DNA of 64,000 bases from DAOSWM01 sp035380045 (GTDB lineage Bacteria; Bacteroidota; Bacteroidia; Bacteroidales; Tenuifilaceae), in contig DAOSWM010000003.1 of the NCBI GenBank assembly GCA_035380045.1, positions 1-64,000 of the forward strand, given 5' to 3'. Under the pieces are notes generated by a model, which ran no database searches, was not told where the DNA came from, and saw nothing but the letters and a program-made list of their open reading frames with translations. Shown here piece after piece: positions 40,214 through 49,689 of this stretch; the stretch's first letter is position 1, and each line of letters starts with the position of its first letter. A program made the translations under genes and the position numbers.

Positions 40214-42709
40214 ATGCTTGAAAAAAAACAAGCCGAAAAATTACAGAAACTTACAAATCTTATTCAAGAGAATGAGAAAGGGCTTGACCAGCTTCTAAAG
40301 ACCATTATCGACTCAAGTAATAAACTTCTGCTGATTGTTTCCGAGGGTAAGGTTCTCTATTCCAATCACATTACATTGAAAACTATTGGATACACAAACA
40401 CAGAGTTAAAAAGTAAGCTTATTGATGAGCTATTTACATCTAACCAGCCAGTACAGTTAAAAAACTACATCTCAATGGCGGTTAGCCTTCGAAAGAAACA
40501 CAAGGAACCTCTGGTGTTAAAGCTAAAATGTAAAAACGGAATTGAAAAATGGTACAAACCAGAATTCTATAGGTGTTTTTGGGAAGGGAAAGTATCAATT
40601 CTTATTTCGCTACACGATATAAACAGTAAAAGCAATGTAGAGGCTAGCTCCATTGATGATGTGAACAGAATTGCTTTGGCGCTAAAGGCTTCCAATAGTG
40701 GAATTTGGGACTATAACATAAAAGCCGATGAGCTGTATATCAGCCCCGAGTTTTTCAATATGTTAGGCTACGAGCCAAATGTTGTTGAAAATTCCCACGA
40801 AAGCTGGCTAAATCACCTTCATCCTGATTCTCTTGAAGCATACAAGAAACTTGAGAAAGAGATAGTGTCCGGAGAAAAATCTTCAATTTGGTGGGACTAC
40901 CAAATTAAAAACGCTGAGGGAAACTATATCTGGCTTCTAGCTATCGGTCAGGTTATTGAGTGGGACAACAACGCAAAACCAATGCGCATACTTTCGTTTC
41001 ACTTAAACATTGACGAGAAAAAACGCTATGCTGTAGAAAGAGACAGGTACCAGGATACACTCAGAGGATTCATTAAGAATTCGCTCGATGGTTTTGCTAT
41101 AATTGATGAAAAAGGCGTTGTAAAAGAGTGGAATCCTGAAATTGAACGTATAACACGTATCAGTTCCGAGCAAATACTAGGGAAGTATCTTTGGAACGTA
41201 ACTCCAAATGATATAAATGATGAGTCCCCCTTTATATCTACCCTTAGCACCATTTTCTCAAACATCTCACGTTCCCACTCCAACCCATACGAAGGAAAAG
41301 TACAAGAAATTTCAATTGCCACCCCCGAAGGAAAGGAGCTCCTCCTTCAGCTAATTATTTTTACAATAAATACTGATAGCAGGAAGAAGATTGCCATTAC
41401 AATGAAAGACATTACCGAAACCAAACTCGCTCAAAAACGAACCGAAAAGAGTGAGGAACGGTTAAAGCTTTCCCTTTCTGCGGGTCATCTCGGAATCTGG
41501 GATATTGACTTTATGTCGAACGAAGTGTACATATCGCCCATGGCATTCACCCTCCTCGGCTTTATGCCTTTTGAAGTTGAACCCACAAATAGCAACTGGA
41601 AAAATAGAATTCATCCCGACGATTTTGAGCAAGCAAACAACTGTATTAACAAGCTCCTTTTTTCGGGAGGATCCTACGAGATGGAAATTCGAGTACAGAA
41701 AAAGGATGGATCATACATTTGGATTCTGTCAAAAATTAGGGTAATAAAAGACGAACATGGGAAAACAATTCGTGCCAGCGGCACAATTTCCGACATTTCG
41801 CGGCAGAAAAACAATGAGAATGAACTCCGGCAAAAGAAGGATGAACTATTGAAAAATATTGCTCAACACGAACTTATTTCAGATGTTTCAATAATACTCA
41901 ACACTAGCAAACCCTTTTTCGATAAGAATAATGAAGTGCTTAAACTCCTTGGACACTTCACAAACGTTAGTCGTGTGTATATTTTCGAGAACAGCCCCGA
42001 CCAATCCTACACTGTAAACACCTACGAATGGTGTAATCAAGACATTGAACCTCAAATTGAAAACCTACAAGAAGTCCCCCTTAACATTATTCTTAGTTGG
42101 GCTGCAGGAAAGGACTACATGACCTCCATCAACCTACGACAGGATTTGCCCGAAGAATTTGCAGACATGATGATTGAGCAGGGAATACAATCGTTCCTCA
42201 TTTTCCCGCTCTATGTTGGGGGAAAACTCCATGGCTATATTGGTTTTGATGAGTGCAAGCATCAACGAAAATGGGAAAAACCAGAAATTGAGCTGCTTAA
42301 ATCAATATCAAACATCATTTCGTTTGCTTACGAGCGTGAACTTGCCCAGAAACACTATCGGCAGAATGAGCTTCGCTACCGCGAACTTACCGAAAAGCTC
42401 CCCCAAATTGTTTTCGAAGTTTCGGTTGATGGAACCCTCCTTTTCTTAAATCAGGTTGGCTGCTCGTTCTTTGGTGTCGACAAGGAAATGATTTCAACTG
42501 GAATTCCCATTAGAAACTTTTTCCCAGAAAACGAAGTAGAGAAACTTGAAACCATTCGCGATTCCGCTACTCTATCGGAAGAGCTTGAGGGAATAAAACT
42601 GTCCGTTATTGACGTAAATAATCAGGAAAGAAACATTAACGTCTACGCACGGCCCCGAATTGAAAATTCCGAAATTGTAAGCTACTCGGGGTTAGCCCTT
42701 ATAATGTAA
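40214..42709 (+). CDS. Multi-PAS/GAF sensory protein without an output domain
   Basis: An 831-residue soluble protein. A short coiled coil (1-20) is followed by PAS domains at about 20-140, 150-275 (PAS_3 type, GIWDYNIKADELYISPEFFN), 285-400 and 415-540 (GIWDIDFMSNEVYISPMAFT). A GAF domain is at about 560-705 (RVYIFENSPDQSYTVNTYEW; FPLYVGGKLHGYIGFDE), and a last PAS at 715-831. The protein stops within this last PAS, with no histidine kinase, GGDEF, EAL or phosphatase domain, and the next gene starts 11 bases on. No membrane helix is seen. It could regulate by binding a partner or be a kinase that lost its end. It leads an apparent three-gene operon. Confidence 0.88.
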   Translation: MLEKKQAEKLQKLTNLIQENEKGLDQLLKTIIDSSNKLLLIVSEGKVLYSNHITLKTIGYTNTELKSKLIDELFTSNQPVQLKNYISMAVSLRKKHKEPLVLKLKCKNGIEKWYKPEFYRCFWEGKVSILISLHDINSKSNVEASSIDDVNRIALALKASNSGIWDYNIKADELYISPEFFNMLGYEPNVVENSHESWLNHLHPDSLEAYKKLEKEIVSGEKSSIWWDYQIKNAEGNYIWLLAIGQVIEWDNNAKPMRILSFHLNIDEKKRYAVERDRYQDTLRGFIKNSLDGFAIIDEKGVVKEWNPEIERITRISSEQILGKYLWNVTPNDINDESPFISTLSTIFSNISRSHSNPYEGKVQEISIATPEGKELLLQLIIFTINTDSRKKIAITMKDITETKLAQKRTEKSEERLKLSLSAGHLGIWDIDFMSNEVYISPMAFTLLGFMPFEVEPTNSNWKNRIHPDDFEQANNCINKLLFSGGSYEMEIRVQKKDGSYIWILSKIRVIKDEHGKTIRASGTISDISRQKNNENELRQKKDELLKNIAQHELISDVSIILNTSKPFFDKNNEVLKLLGHFTNVSRVYIFENSPDQSYTVNTYEWCNQDIEPQIENLQEVPLNIILSWAAGKDYMTSINLRQDLPEEFADMMIEQGIQSFLIFPLYVGGKLHGYIGFDECKHQRKWEKPEIELLKSISNIISFAYERELAQKHYRQNELRYRELTEKLPQIVFEVSVDGTLLFLNQVGCSFFGVDKEMISTGIPIRNFFPENEVEKLETIRDSATLSEELEGIKLSVIDVNNQERNINVYARPRIENSEIVSYSGLALIM

Positions 42710-42720
42710 AAGTTAACACT

Positions 42721-43893
42721 ATGTACCGTACTGTTGAAGTAAGATGCAGGAAAACCCGTAACGAATTCCTACAGCTTCCTGTAAAACTTTACCGGAACTA
42801 CCCTAACTGGATTCAGCCACTCAACACAGATATCGAAAGGGTTTTCGACCCCAAAAAGAATAAACAGTTCAGAAATGGCGAGGCCATTCGGTGGATTTTA
42901 ATAAACGATTCGGGCGAAACCGTTGGAAGAATTGCCGCATTTATCGATTATCCCATTGCAAAAAATAACACGCAACCCACGGGTGGAGTAGGATTCTTTG
43001 AGTGTATAAACTCTCAGGATGCTGCGAACCTGCTCTTCGACAAGAGCGTTGAGTGGCTTGCCTCCCGTGGCATGGAGGCCATGGATGGCCCAGTTAACTT
43101 TGGCGATCGCGACCGCTGGTGGGGACTCCTGGTTGAAGGCGACTTCGAGCCAAACTACTGCATGGATTACCATTTACCCTACTACAAAAATCTTTTTGAA
43201 AGTTACGGGTTTAAACTTTTTTTCAGGCAGCTTACCTACCATCGCTACATAAACCCTGAGAATGTTGATCCGGTAATATGGGATAAGGCAGAGCGCGTTG
43301 CCAGCAACCCGGCGTACAGCGTTCGGAATATAAGCAAAAATAACCTGAAGAAATTTGCCAATGATTTCAGGGTTGTTTACAACAGCGCCTGGGGGCGCTT
43401 TAGCGGAGTGAAGAAAATATCCAAACCTCACGCACTGGCACTGCTAAAAACCGTAAAGCCTATCCTCGATGAACGCTTGGTTTACTTTGCCTACCACAAC
43501 AACGAGCCCATTGGTTTCTTCATAATGATTCCCGATTTGAACCAGGTTGCAAAGTTTCTAAACGGAAAATTCAACCTCTGGGCTAAACTTAAGTTGCTAT
43601 ACCTGCTCAAAGTAAGGAAGGTTTGTAAAAAGGCAATTGGTCTGATTTTTGGTGTTGTTCCCGAACACCAAGGCCACGGAATTGATGCCGCCATGGTTGT
43701 TGCGTTCTCGAAGTGGGCGCTGCGTAAGGATTTCCCTTACACCGAGCTGGAACTAAACTGGATTGGCGAGTTTAACCCGCCCATGCGGAAGGTTGCCGAA
43801 CAAATTGGCGGAAAGGTGAAGAAAGTGCACGTAACCTACCGCTACATGTTCGACCAAACCAAGGAGGTGGTTCCATACCAAAGAGAAGTGTAA
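42721..43893 (+). CDS. GNAT-fold protein, unknown substrate
   Basis: A 390-residue cytoplasmic protein of a Bacteroidota family with GNAT-like folds. The N-terminal half has FDKSVEWLASRGMEAMDGPV and NFGDRDRWWGLLVEG. The C-terminal half shows GFFIMIPDLNQ, IFGVVPEHQGHGIDAAMV with an acetyl-CoA-loop-like Q-G-H-G, and ELNWIGEFNPPMRKVAEQIG, a typical last GNAT helix. Acyl transfer is inferred only. It lies 11 bases after the PAS/GAF gene and 14 bases before the next secreted protein. Confidence 0.75.
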   Translation: MYRTVEVRCRKTRNEFLQLPVKLYRNYPNWIQPLNTDIERVFDPKKNKQFRNGEAIRWILINDSGETVGRIAAFIDYPIAKNNTQPTGGVGFFECINSQDAANLLFDKSVEWLASRGMEAMDGPVNFGDRDRWWGLLVEGDFEPNYCMDYHLPYYKNLFESYGFKLFFRQLTYHRYINPENVDPVIWDKAERVASNPAYSVRNISKNNLKKFANDFRVVYNSAWGRFSGVKKISKPHALALLKTVKPILDERLVYFAYHNNEPIGFFIMIPDLNQVAKFLNGKFNLWAKLKLLYLLKVRKVCKKAIGLIFGVVPEHQGHGIDAAMVVAFSKWALRKDFPYTELELNWIGEFNPPMRKVAEQIGGKVKKVHVTYRYMFDQTKEVVPYQREV

Positions 43894-43907
43894 CTTTAAA
43901 AATACCA

Positions 43908-46190
43908 GTGATGTCGTTAAGAATTAAACTATTTGCATTCCTAGCATTCGTATGTTTGAGCGCTCTTGCTCAACGCGACATTGAGCCATCGCTCGTTTTT
44001 TCCGACACGGTAAACTACCACTTCTCGGGCGAATGGCAGTACCTATCAACCGATATTTACCTTTTCAATGGCGAAAAGTTTAGCACGCTAATTAATGAGC
44101 TCGATTTTGTTAGGCAGGGACAGGAGAACCGGGGCGGACTATTCCGCCGAAAGAGTTCGCTTTCCGAGGAGTACCTCGAGTACCTTTTTATTACCGCCCG
44201 CCTCAAAAACGTTAAGTTTTTTGGCGATAACGATGTTACCTACCCTTTGTATAACTTCCAGATTTCAAAGGATAAAGATGAGAAGTACCGAACTTTCGTG
44301 AGCGACAACATCGACTACGTTAGGCTAATCGATAACCTTCCGCTTTACTCCGCCAGCGATTTTATTGATGCCGAAATTAAGGTTCGAGCCATAACCAACA
44401 ACGACAGGGACCAAATTTTAGGGCTGGTTGCCTCGCAGCTGCAAAGCCTTTCGAAAATACAAACACCTACCAATGCCCTGTTGGGCATAATTGGAGAGTT
44501 CGGGAACTTCATTGAGGCCAACACAAAAAAGAAGGAGTATCGGTTCAGCTCAACCATTCGCCTATTCGAACAGAAAAATTTCGATACCCGCCTCCACTCA
44601 ATCCGGGTTTACGCGTTGCTCACCAGCAATAGTCAACCCGTTCGAATTGAAACAGGCCCGCTGGAAAGTTTGCTCGATACGGTTGACAACCCCGAAGTAA
44701 ACCGTCAACTTCTGGCCACGCTGCTAAACTACCAATCGTACCCGCTAATTGTAGTGGCAAACTACAAGTCGTTGTACAAAATGGAGCAGGTTTCGGGCGA
44801 TGAGGTTAACTTCGCCAACATTGAGAAGCGCAAAATAAAAATCGAAACCGACTTTAAGGCCGGACTTATAAATGTTGAAACCTACCGCCAGGAGAAGGAT
44901 TTCATCGGTTTTATCACAGTTTTTGCCCACTTAAAGAATCATCTTGAAGTATATAGCCTCAACTTCCGAACCGGAAACACAGAGGCCATTTCAGGGGAAC
45001 TGTTCAAACTAACACAGTACTACCGCCAGCTGAATAAAACCTATAGCGAAATTAAGGAGAAATACAAGGGCAACAGCACGTTCCAAAGCGTTTTTAGGAA
45101 AGAGTACGAATCGATTATGGCGTACGCATCGCAGTACCTTAACGAGGATCACAACCTAAAAGGCGTAAAAAGCCTGGTAAGCACAATGCTAAACCTTGAA
45201 AACCAAATTCTTCCGAAAACAAACCCGGAACTAGAAGAAACCATTACTGCACTACGGTTTGCTGATGTTTTCAAACCCCACCACACATCAAAAACCATTG
45301 AGGGTGAGCTAATAAAAATTAACACCGAAAAGCTCGAACAAAGGCTCTACCGTGAATCGTACGAAGATGCTGTTAATAAACTAAATAATGTCGTTCCCAG
45401 CTATACGAACAAAAGCGCTTCCGATGAACTTCGGAATTTGCTGCGAAATACTGCCTGCCAGCTTTGCAGGCAAAAAGGGTTTGAGGCAATTAGCGCCTAC
45501 AATTTACGGTACGAAGAGTTCGAAAAACGCAATGCGCTGAATACACGCGACAGCCTCGTAACTCAGCTACAACCTTGGATTTTTGAACGTTTGCAGCAAA
45601 TTCAGCTGATTCGTGAAAACATAGCAACTGCTTTCTCTGAAAGCAAACCATCGGAAACACAGGTTTACCTTACTGAAAAGTTACAGGAAGCAGAGCGCGA
45701 CGTAAAAAACCTTCAAGAACTAACCCGCATTGATGCCTCGCAACGCGAACTTTCCATTGTTGAAAATCTTAACTCGAAACTCACGTCAACCAAGAATCAG
45801 GCGCAAACTACGTTCGTTTTAATTTGCAGCCTCAAACCCGATGTTTGCCAAAAACCAGAGCCTCCGAAGGAAATTGAGAAGGACCAAAAAAGGGAAAATC
45901 TGTCGAAAACATTCAGTGCAGAAAACGAGCTGGTTCGGCAAACCGACGTTTTTATCGCAATCTTCGAATTTCAGGTAAAATCCATCGCTTCAAACGAGCC
46001 AAATGAGGAGCAAGGCCGCAAGCTCGATTCTGCCAACTCACTCATTAAGCAGTTAAATGTGGCAAATAAGCTTTACTCCGAAAACCTTGAGGATAAAGTG
46101 AAGCTGAAGAGCGTTGAAATTGAGATAAACTCGCTTGTTCGGGAAATAAGCGACCTGCTTAGCGAGCTGGAAAAAAGCGACAAAAATTAA
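43908..46190 (+). CDS. Secreted protein with coiled-coil regions, unknown function
   Basis: A 760-residue protein with a signal peptide (residues 1-22, ending SALAQ). The first 200 residues are strand-rich (VNYHFSGEWQYLSTDIYLF), the rest is helical and charged with long coiled-coil stretches (for example TEKLQEAERDVKNLQELTRI). A CQLCRQKG segment near residue 520 and a second cysteine pair near 645-653 may form disulphides or bind metal. No family is recognised. Its TAA stop shares TTAA with the stop of the convergent sugar transferase. It is the third gene of the operon that starts with the PAS/GAF sensor. Confidence 0.75.
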   Translation: MMSLRIKLFAFLAFVCLSALAQRDIEPSLVFSDTVNYHFSGEWQYLSTDIYLFNGEKFSTLINELDFVRQGQENRGGLFRRKSSLSEEYLEYLFITARLKNVKFFGDNDVTYPLYNFQISKDKDEKYRTFVSDNIDYVRLIDNLPLYSASDFIDAEIKVRAITNNDRDQILGLVASQLQSLSKIQTPTNALLGIIGEFGNFIEANTKKKEYRFSSTIRLFEQKNFDTRLHSIRVYALLTSNSQPVRIETGPLESLLDTVDNPEVNRQLLATLLNYQSYPLIVVANYKSLYKMEQVSGDEVNFANIEKRKIKIETDFKAGLINVETYRQEKDFIGFITVFAHLKNHLEVYSLNFRTGNTEAISGELFKLTQYYRQLNKTYSEIKEKYKGNSTFQSVFRKEYESIMAYASQYLNEDHNLKGVKSLVSTMLNLENQILPKTNPELEETITALRFADVFKPHHTSKTIEGELIKINTEKLEQRLYRESYEDAVNKLNNVVPSYTNKSASDELRNLLRNTACQLCRQKGFEAISAYNLRYEEFEKRNALNTRDSLVTQLQPWIFERLQQIQLIRENIATAFSESKPSETQVYLTEKLQEAERDVKNLQELTRIDASQRELSIVENLNSKLTSTKNQAQTTFVLICSLKPDVCQKPEPPKEIEKDQKRENLSKTFSAENELVRQTDVFIAIFEFQVKSIASNEPNEEQGRKLDSANSLIKQLNVANKLYSENLEDKVKLKSVEIEINSLVREISDLLSELEKSDKN

Positions 46191-47713
46191 CCACTACGGT
46201 AGTGCCTAAACACAATATTGTAGGCAGCAATAAAGAAGTAACGAATATCGGTCCATAGCGGACGCTTGTCGTACAAGTCGAAATACTTTTGCTCCGAGGC
46301 CTGAATCTCCTCAAGGGTTTTGGGGTTATCAACGTAGAAAGGGGGAACTAAGCCTGGTTTATACTTAATTCTTCGCTCCTGATGCTCCTTAGTGTAAAGG
46401 CTAAAATAGTGCTTGCTTAGCGGGCGAACGCCCACAATTTTCATGTCGCCCTTCAGGAAGTTAAAAATCATAGGCAGCTCATCAATCCATAGTTTCCGCA
46501 TTAGCCTGCCAACGGTTGAAATCCTAAAATCGTTTTTGAACTTTCCGCCCTCCTGCAAATCGTGCCTCTGATAAACGTAATCCTGGATGTACTCAGCGTA
46601 TGGGTGCATGGTTCGCATCTTGTAAACCTTAATAATTTTCCCACCCTTCCCAATACGCTTCAGCTTCACCAGCGGGCCGTAGGTAGCCTCAAGGTCGAAG
46701 GCCGGGTTTTTTACCTTTACGGCTATCACAAAAAAATGCTTGTCGATGAAACGTTCATCCAGCACCTCGAAGCCACAGGAGTAAATTCTTCCTAGCACCT
46801 CAGCGCGGCTAAGAACCCGGTTTTCACCACGTGTAAGTAGAAAGTAAATTCCTTTGGTGAGAGAAAACTTTGGAAAAACCCGCTTCAAAATATAATCGAA
46901 CGTGTAGAAAATGTAGTTGATAACCGGGGGATACTTATTCAGTATTCGCTTTTTCCGCAAATCCTTGGTTTCGGCCATGCAAACAAAAATGCCTCCCTTA
47001 GGAAGCTTGCTATTAACGGATTCGAAGAACTTATTAATCCACCTTATATCATTAATCCTCTTTAAGTTTACTATTGTTTTAAAGAAATTGTTGAGCTGGT
47101 TATCGATGTTGAACTTCGTTGTGGTTGAAACAATTAGCGTTGATTCAACAGCAAGATTCAGGTTACGTTTAAAGTAAGTGTAAACATCTTCTCCAAGCTC
47201 ATTTATAATTGCTTGCCTTACTGCTCGCTGCCGAGCAGGGTTAATGGGTTCATCCGTTTCCTTTTTAATTGCAGTATCTGAAATTACCGAATCTTTCTTT
47301 GCACGATATGGTTCATCGGCAATTTCGTGGCTCTGCTTAAAAAGGAACCACGCCCCAAAAACAATAAACTCGAAAAGTGTTGCGATACCGGTAGTTCCAA
47401 ACACTACTAACCTCGAAAAATTGTAGGTTAGAAAAAGGTACATTAGCCAGGTTGCGAGGGCAAGGGTAACGGTATTGCTAAATACAATTTTTCGTGCGAA
47501 AGGGGAAAAATCCTTCCCCTCGGGAGAATACTTTTCAAAAAAGAAGGAGGAAACAGTCCATATTGCTGAAAAAATTGCAAGCGATATTGAATACCTTTCG
47601 AAGTAACTGGTAATGGGCCCGGTTTTAATCCATCCAATAATACTGAAAGCAATAACAATTAGAACTAAATCCATCAGTATTAATGCTGTCCTACGTGGCC
47701 TACCCCTTTTCAT
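46187..47713 (-). CDS. Polyprenyl-phosphate sugar transferase-like protein, unusual architecture
   Basis: A 508-residue protein with about four N-terminal membrane helices (10-135), a charged linker, a middle region of about 170 residues, and a C-terminal bacterial sugar transferase domain. The last begins at KVYKMRTMHPYAEYIQDY and includes KLWIDELPMIFNFLKGDMKI with VGVRPLSKHYF. Usual members have a membrane helix directly before the KxRTM motif. Here that is replaced by a soluble segment (KLPKGGIFVCMAETKDLRKK; LSRAEVLGRIYSCGFEVLDE) resembling the end of a methyltransferase fold. It would start synthesis of a surface polysaccharide by moving a sugar phosphate to undecaprenyl phosphate. It follows a glycosyltransferase gene by 67 bases. 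Confidence 0.78.
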   Translation of the reverse strand: MKRGRPRRTALILMDLVLIVIAFSIIGWIKTGPITSYFERYSISLAIFSAIWTVSSFFFEKYSPEGKDFSPFARKIVFSNTVTLALATWLMYLFLTYNFSRLVVFGTTGIATLFEFIVFGAWFLFKQSHEIADEPYRAKKDSVISDTAIKKETDEPINPARQRAVRQAIINELGEDVYTYFKRNLNLAVESTLIVSTTTKFNIDNQLNNFFKTIVNLKRINDIRWINKFFESVNSKLPKGGIFVCMAETKDLRKKRILNKYPPVINYIFYTFDYILKRVFPKFSLTKGIYFLLTRGENRVLSRAEVLGRIYSCGFEVLDERFIDKHFFVIAVKVKNPAFDLEATYGPLVKLKRIGKGGKIIKVYKMRTMHPYAEYIQDYVYQRHDLQEGGKFKNDFRISTVGRLMRKLWIDELPMIFNFLKGDMKIVGVRPLSKHYFSLYTKEHQERRIKYKPGLVPPFYVDNPKTLEEIQASEQKYFDLYDKRPLWTDIRYFFIAAYNIVFRHYRSG

Positions 47714-47780
47714 GCTAATTGAAAATGCTTTGCTCCATCAAATTTAGTAAATCATTTAGATTGCTTCGCAAAAAAACAAT

Positions 47781-48848
47781 CTAATAATTTGTTTTAGGAA
47801 AGAATCTGTTGGTGGTTCCAGGGCTAAAATCACTCCCCTCAAACTGCACCAGGCTCAGGTTGGAAACATTTTTCTGATTAATTATTTGGAATATCGTACT
47901 GCTTTTCATGCGTTTAGCCAAATACTCCTGCTCTGTTTGACCCGGTGTTGGAACCAGCAAAGCACTCCGATTCAGAGCCAGCAAATCCATAATTGTGCTG
48001 TATCCTGCTCTGCAAATTACAAACTTTGCTCCCCGTAAAACCTTGGCAATACTCTCATCGTCAAGGTTGGGCTCAATGGTAACATACTCATTTAGCTGAA
48101 ACGTACTATTGTTTAAAGGTTGCCCGGCTATAATTAATGTTTTTACTTTTTCACGAACTGATAATTTAACTACTTGCTGCTCAAGAATGGTTCTATGTGG
48201 CTCAGGGCCAGAAACCATGGCAACAAGTTCCCACCTTTTATCGGCTTCAACGTTTTTCAACTCCGAGAATCGAGAGAGCAACCCAATTCTTATAGAATTT
48301 TTTGGCAACCTCTGGGGTTGCGATAGCTTTCCGGAAAAAGAAAAACCTTCCGGATTATCGGGAATCCAGCATTCAGTAAATTGTTCAGCATGCCTTCTTA
48401 CAAAACGTTCGCCAACTCTTTTCAGAAAGCCAAAGGGTTTTGGAAAAATTGGGCTTAGCTGGTGCGTTACCAGTACGCAGGGAATTTGGTTTGAGAACAG
48501 CCCATACCTGTTATCCGAAATAGTAAGATTGATACTGTGCTTTTCCAGGATTTGCCGAAACTCCCTCTTCTCCGATGCTGTGCGCAAAAAAACTTTAATT
48601 GCAACCAATGCTAGGTAAAGAATCTGAAACCGGGAGGAAGATAGCCTAACAGAGAAGGATGGGAAATGGATGCACTCAACGCTCGGAAACCTTTTCTTTA
48701 CAAACTCATTCGTACTCGCATCTCCTGCAATAATCACCGTACATCCTTTGCGAAGCAAAAAGGTTACTACCGGAACCATACGGCTTGCATGACCCAGTCC
48801 CCATCCTAAGGGACAAACCAGCACCCGTTCCGTTCCCTTAATCTCCAT
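47781..48848 (-). CDS. MurG-like glycosyltransferase
   Basis: A 355-residue protein of GT-B fold. The N-terminal part has the glycine-rich CPLGWGLGHASRMVPVVTFL, and the C-terminal part has FVICRAGYSTIMDLLALNRS and LLVPTPGQTEQEYLAKRM, the nucleotide-sugar site of MurG/GT28-type enzymes. Donor and acceptor are unknown. A longer reading begins at 48914, but the ATG at 48848 follows the upstream stop codon by one base, a usual coupled start, and directly precedes the conserved VLVCPLG strand. The sugar transferase downstream suggests a joint role in a surface glycan. Confidence 0.85.
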   Translation of the reverse strand: MEIKGTERVLVCPLGWGLGHASRMVPVVTFLLRKGCTVIIAGDASTNEFVKKRFPSVECIHFPSFSVRLSSSRFQILYLALVAIKVFLRTASEKREFRQILEKHSINLTISDNRYGLFSNQIPCVLVTHQLSPIFPKPFGFLKRVGERFVRRHAEQFTECWIPDNPEGFSFSGKLSQPQRLPKNSIRIGLLSRFSELKNVEADKRWELVAMVSGPEPHRTILEQQVVKLSVREKVKTLIIAGQPLNNSTFQLNEYVTIEPNLDDESIAKVLRGAKFVICRAGYSTIMDLLALNRSALLVPTPGQTEQEYLAKRMKSSTIFQIINQKNVSNLSLVQFEGSDFSPGTTNRFFPKTNY

Positions 48849-48849
48849 G

Positions 48850-49623
48850 TTAACCTGAAACCTGAACCGGAATTCCCAGCATTTGAACCCTGAGCGCAAT
48901 TTTCTCAAGCTCACTATGCGGAACTTTTATTAGCGTATCAACCGGGGTTGAGCGGGCAATGGTGTAAACCATAACCTCCTTGGGCTTTAGTTCTTTAACA
49001 ATTTTTATCCACTTCTCAACCTCCCGAGGAGTTGCATTATCAACCTCTTTGCCATTGAAAATTCCCCGAACAAAGAGGGTTTGAAGAGTAAAGTTTCCTT
49101 CGAACTGCTTTAGCTGCTCTACAATTTGCTCAACCGAAACGGGTTTCTTAGGCTGGTTCAGCAGCTTAATGGTATCGTCGAAGCCCGAGTCGAGCTTAAG
49201 AATATTCTGGTCGATACGCTTTAAGGCTCTAATCACGCTATCCTTGTGCAGCATGGTTGAATTTGAGAGCACAGCAATGCGTGCGTTGGGGAAAAACCTA
49301 TTCCGAAGATTGATGGTATCGTCGATTATTCCTTCAAATTCGGGATGTATGGTTGGCTCACCGTTACCGGCAAAGGTTACCACATCGAGCACCTCGTTTT
49401 TACTTGCCATGCTTTCGAAACGTTGCTGCATACTCCCCCGAACCTCCTGCCGGGTTGGTAACTTAGCGCTGGAGGCGCTATGTGTCCATCCGCACTCGCA
49501 GTAAATACAGTCGAAGTTACAAATTTTCGAATCGGTTGGGAGTAAATTCACACCCAGCGACACACCAAGCCTTCGGCTTCGAACCGGGCCGAATATTATC
49601 TCATCAAAAAGGAATGTTGCCAT
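48850..49623 (-). CDS. Radical SAM protein
   Basis: A 257-residue radical SAM enzyme. Cys35, Cys39 and Cys42 (CNFDCIYCECG) form the 4Fe-4S-binding CxxxCxxC motif, and TFAGNGEPTIHPEFEGI is the GxxE/GGE-type SAM-binding segment. The fold continues with ARIAVLSNSTM and VEQIVEQLKQFEGNF. No extra cluster domain is visible, so the protein is short. The subgroup resembles uncharacterised proteins near wyosine-type and activase enzymes; substrate unknown. It is coupled to the glycosyltransferase gene (one-base gap). Confidence 0.9.
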   Translation of the reverse strand: MATFLFDEIIFGPVRSRRLGVSLGVNLLPTDSKICNFDCIYCECGWTHSASSAKLPTRQEVRGSMQQRFESMASKNEVLDVVTFAGNGEPTIHPEFEGIIDDTINLRNRFFPNARIAVLSNSTMLHKDSVIRALKRIDQNILKLDSGFDDTIKLLNQPKKPVSVEQIVEQLKQFEGNFTLQTLFVRGIFNGKEVDNATPREVEKWIKIVKELKPKEVMVYTIARSTPVDTLIKVPHSELEKIALRVQMLGIPVQVSG

Positions 49624-49689
49624 GTTGTATGCGTAATAAGCACCAAAGGTAAGAAAGTTTAAACGATTCTTCTTAAAGATTATTTACAG

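Noticed and set aside
40106..40231. N-terminal extension of the XRE protein
   Set aside because: The 42 extra residues are an AT-rich translation covering the promoter and overlapping the divergent gene.
48849..48914. Upstream start of the MurG-like glycosyltransferase
   Set aside because: It would overlap the radical SAM gene by 65 bases; the ATG at 48848 is one base after that gene's stop.
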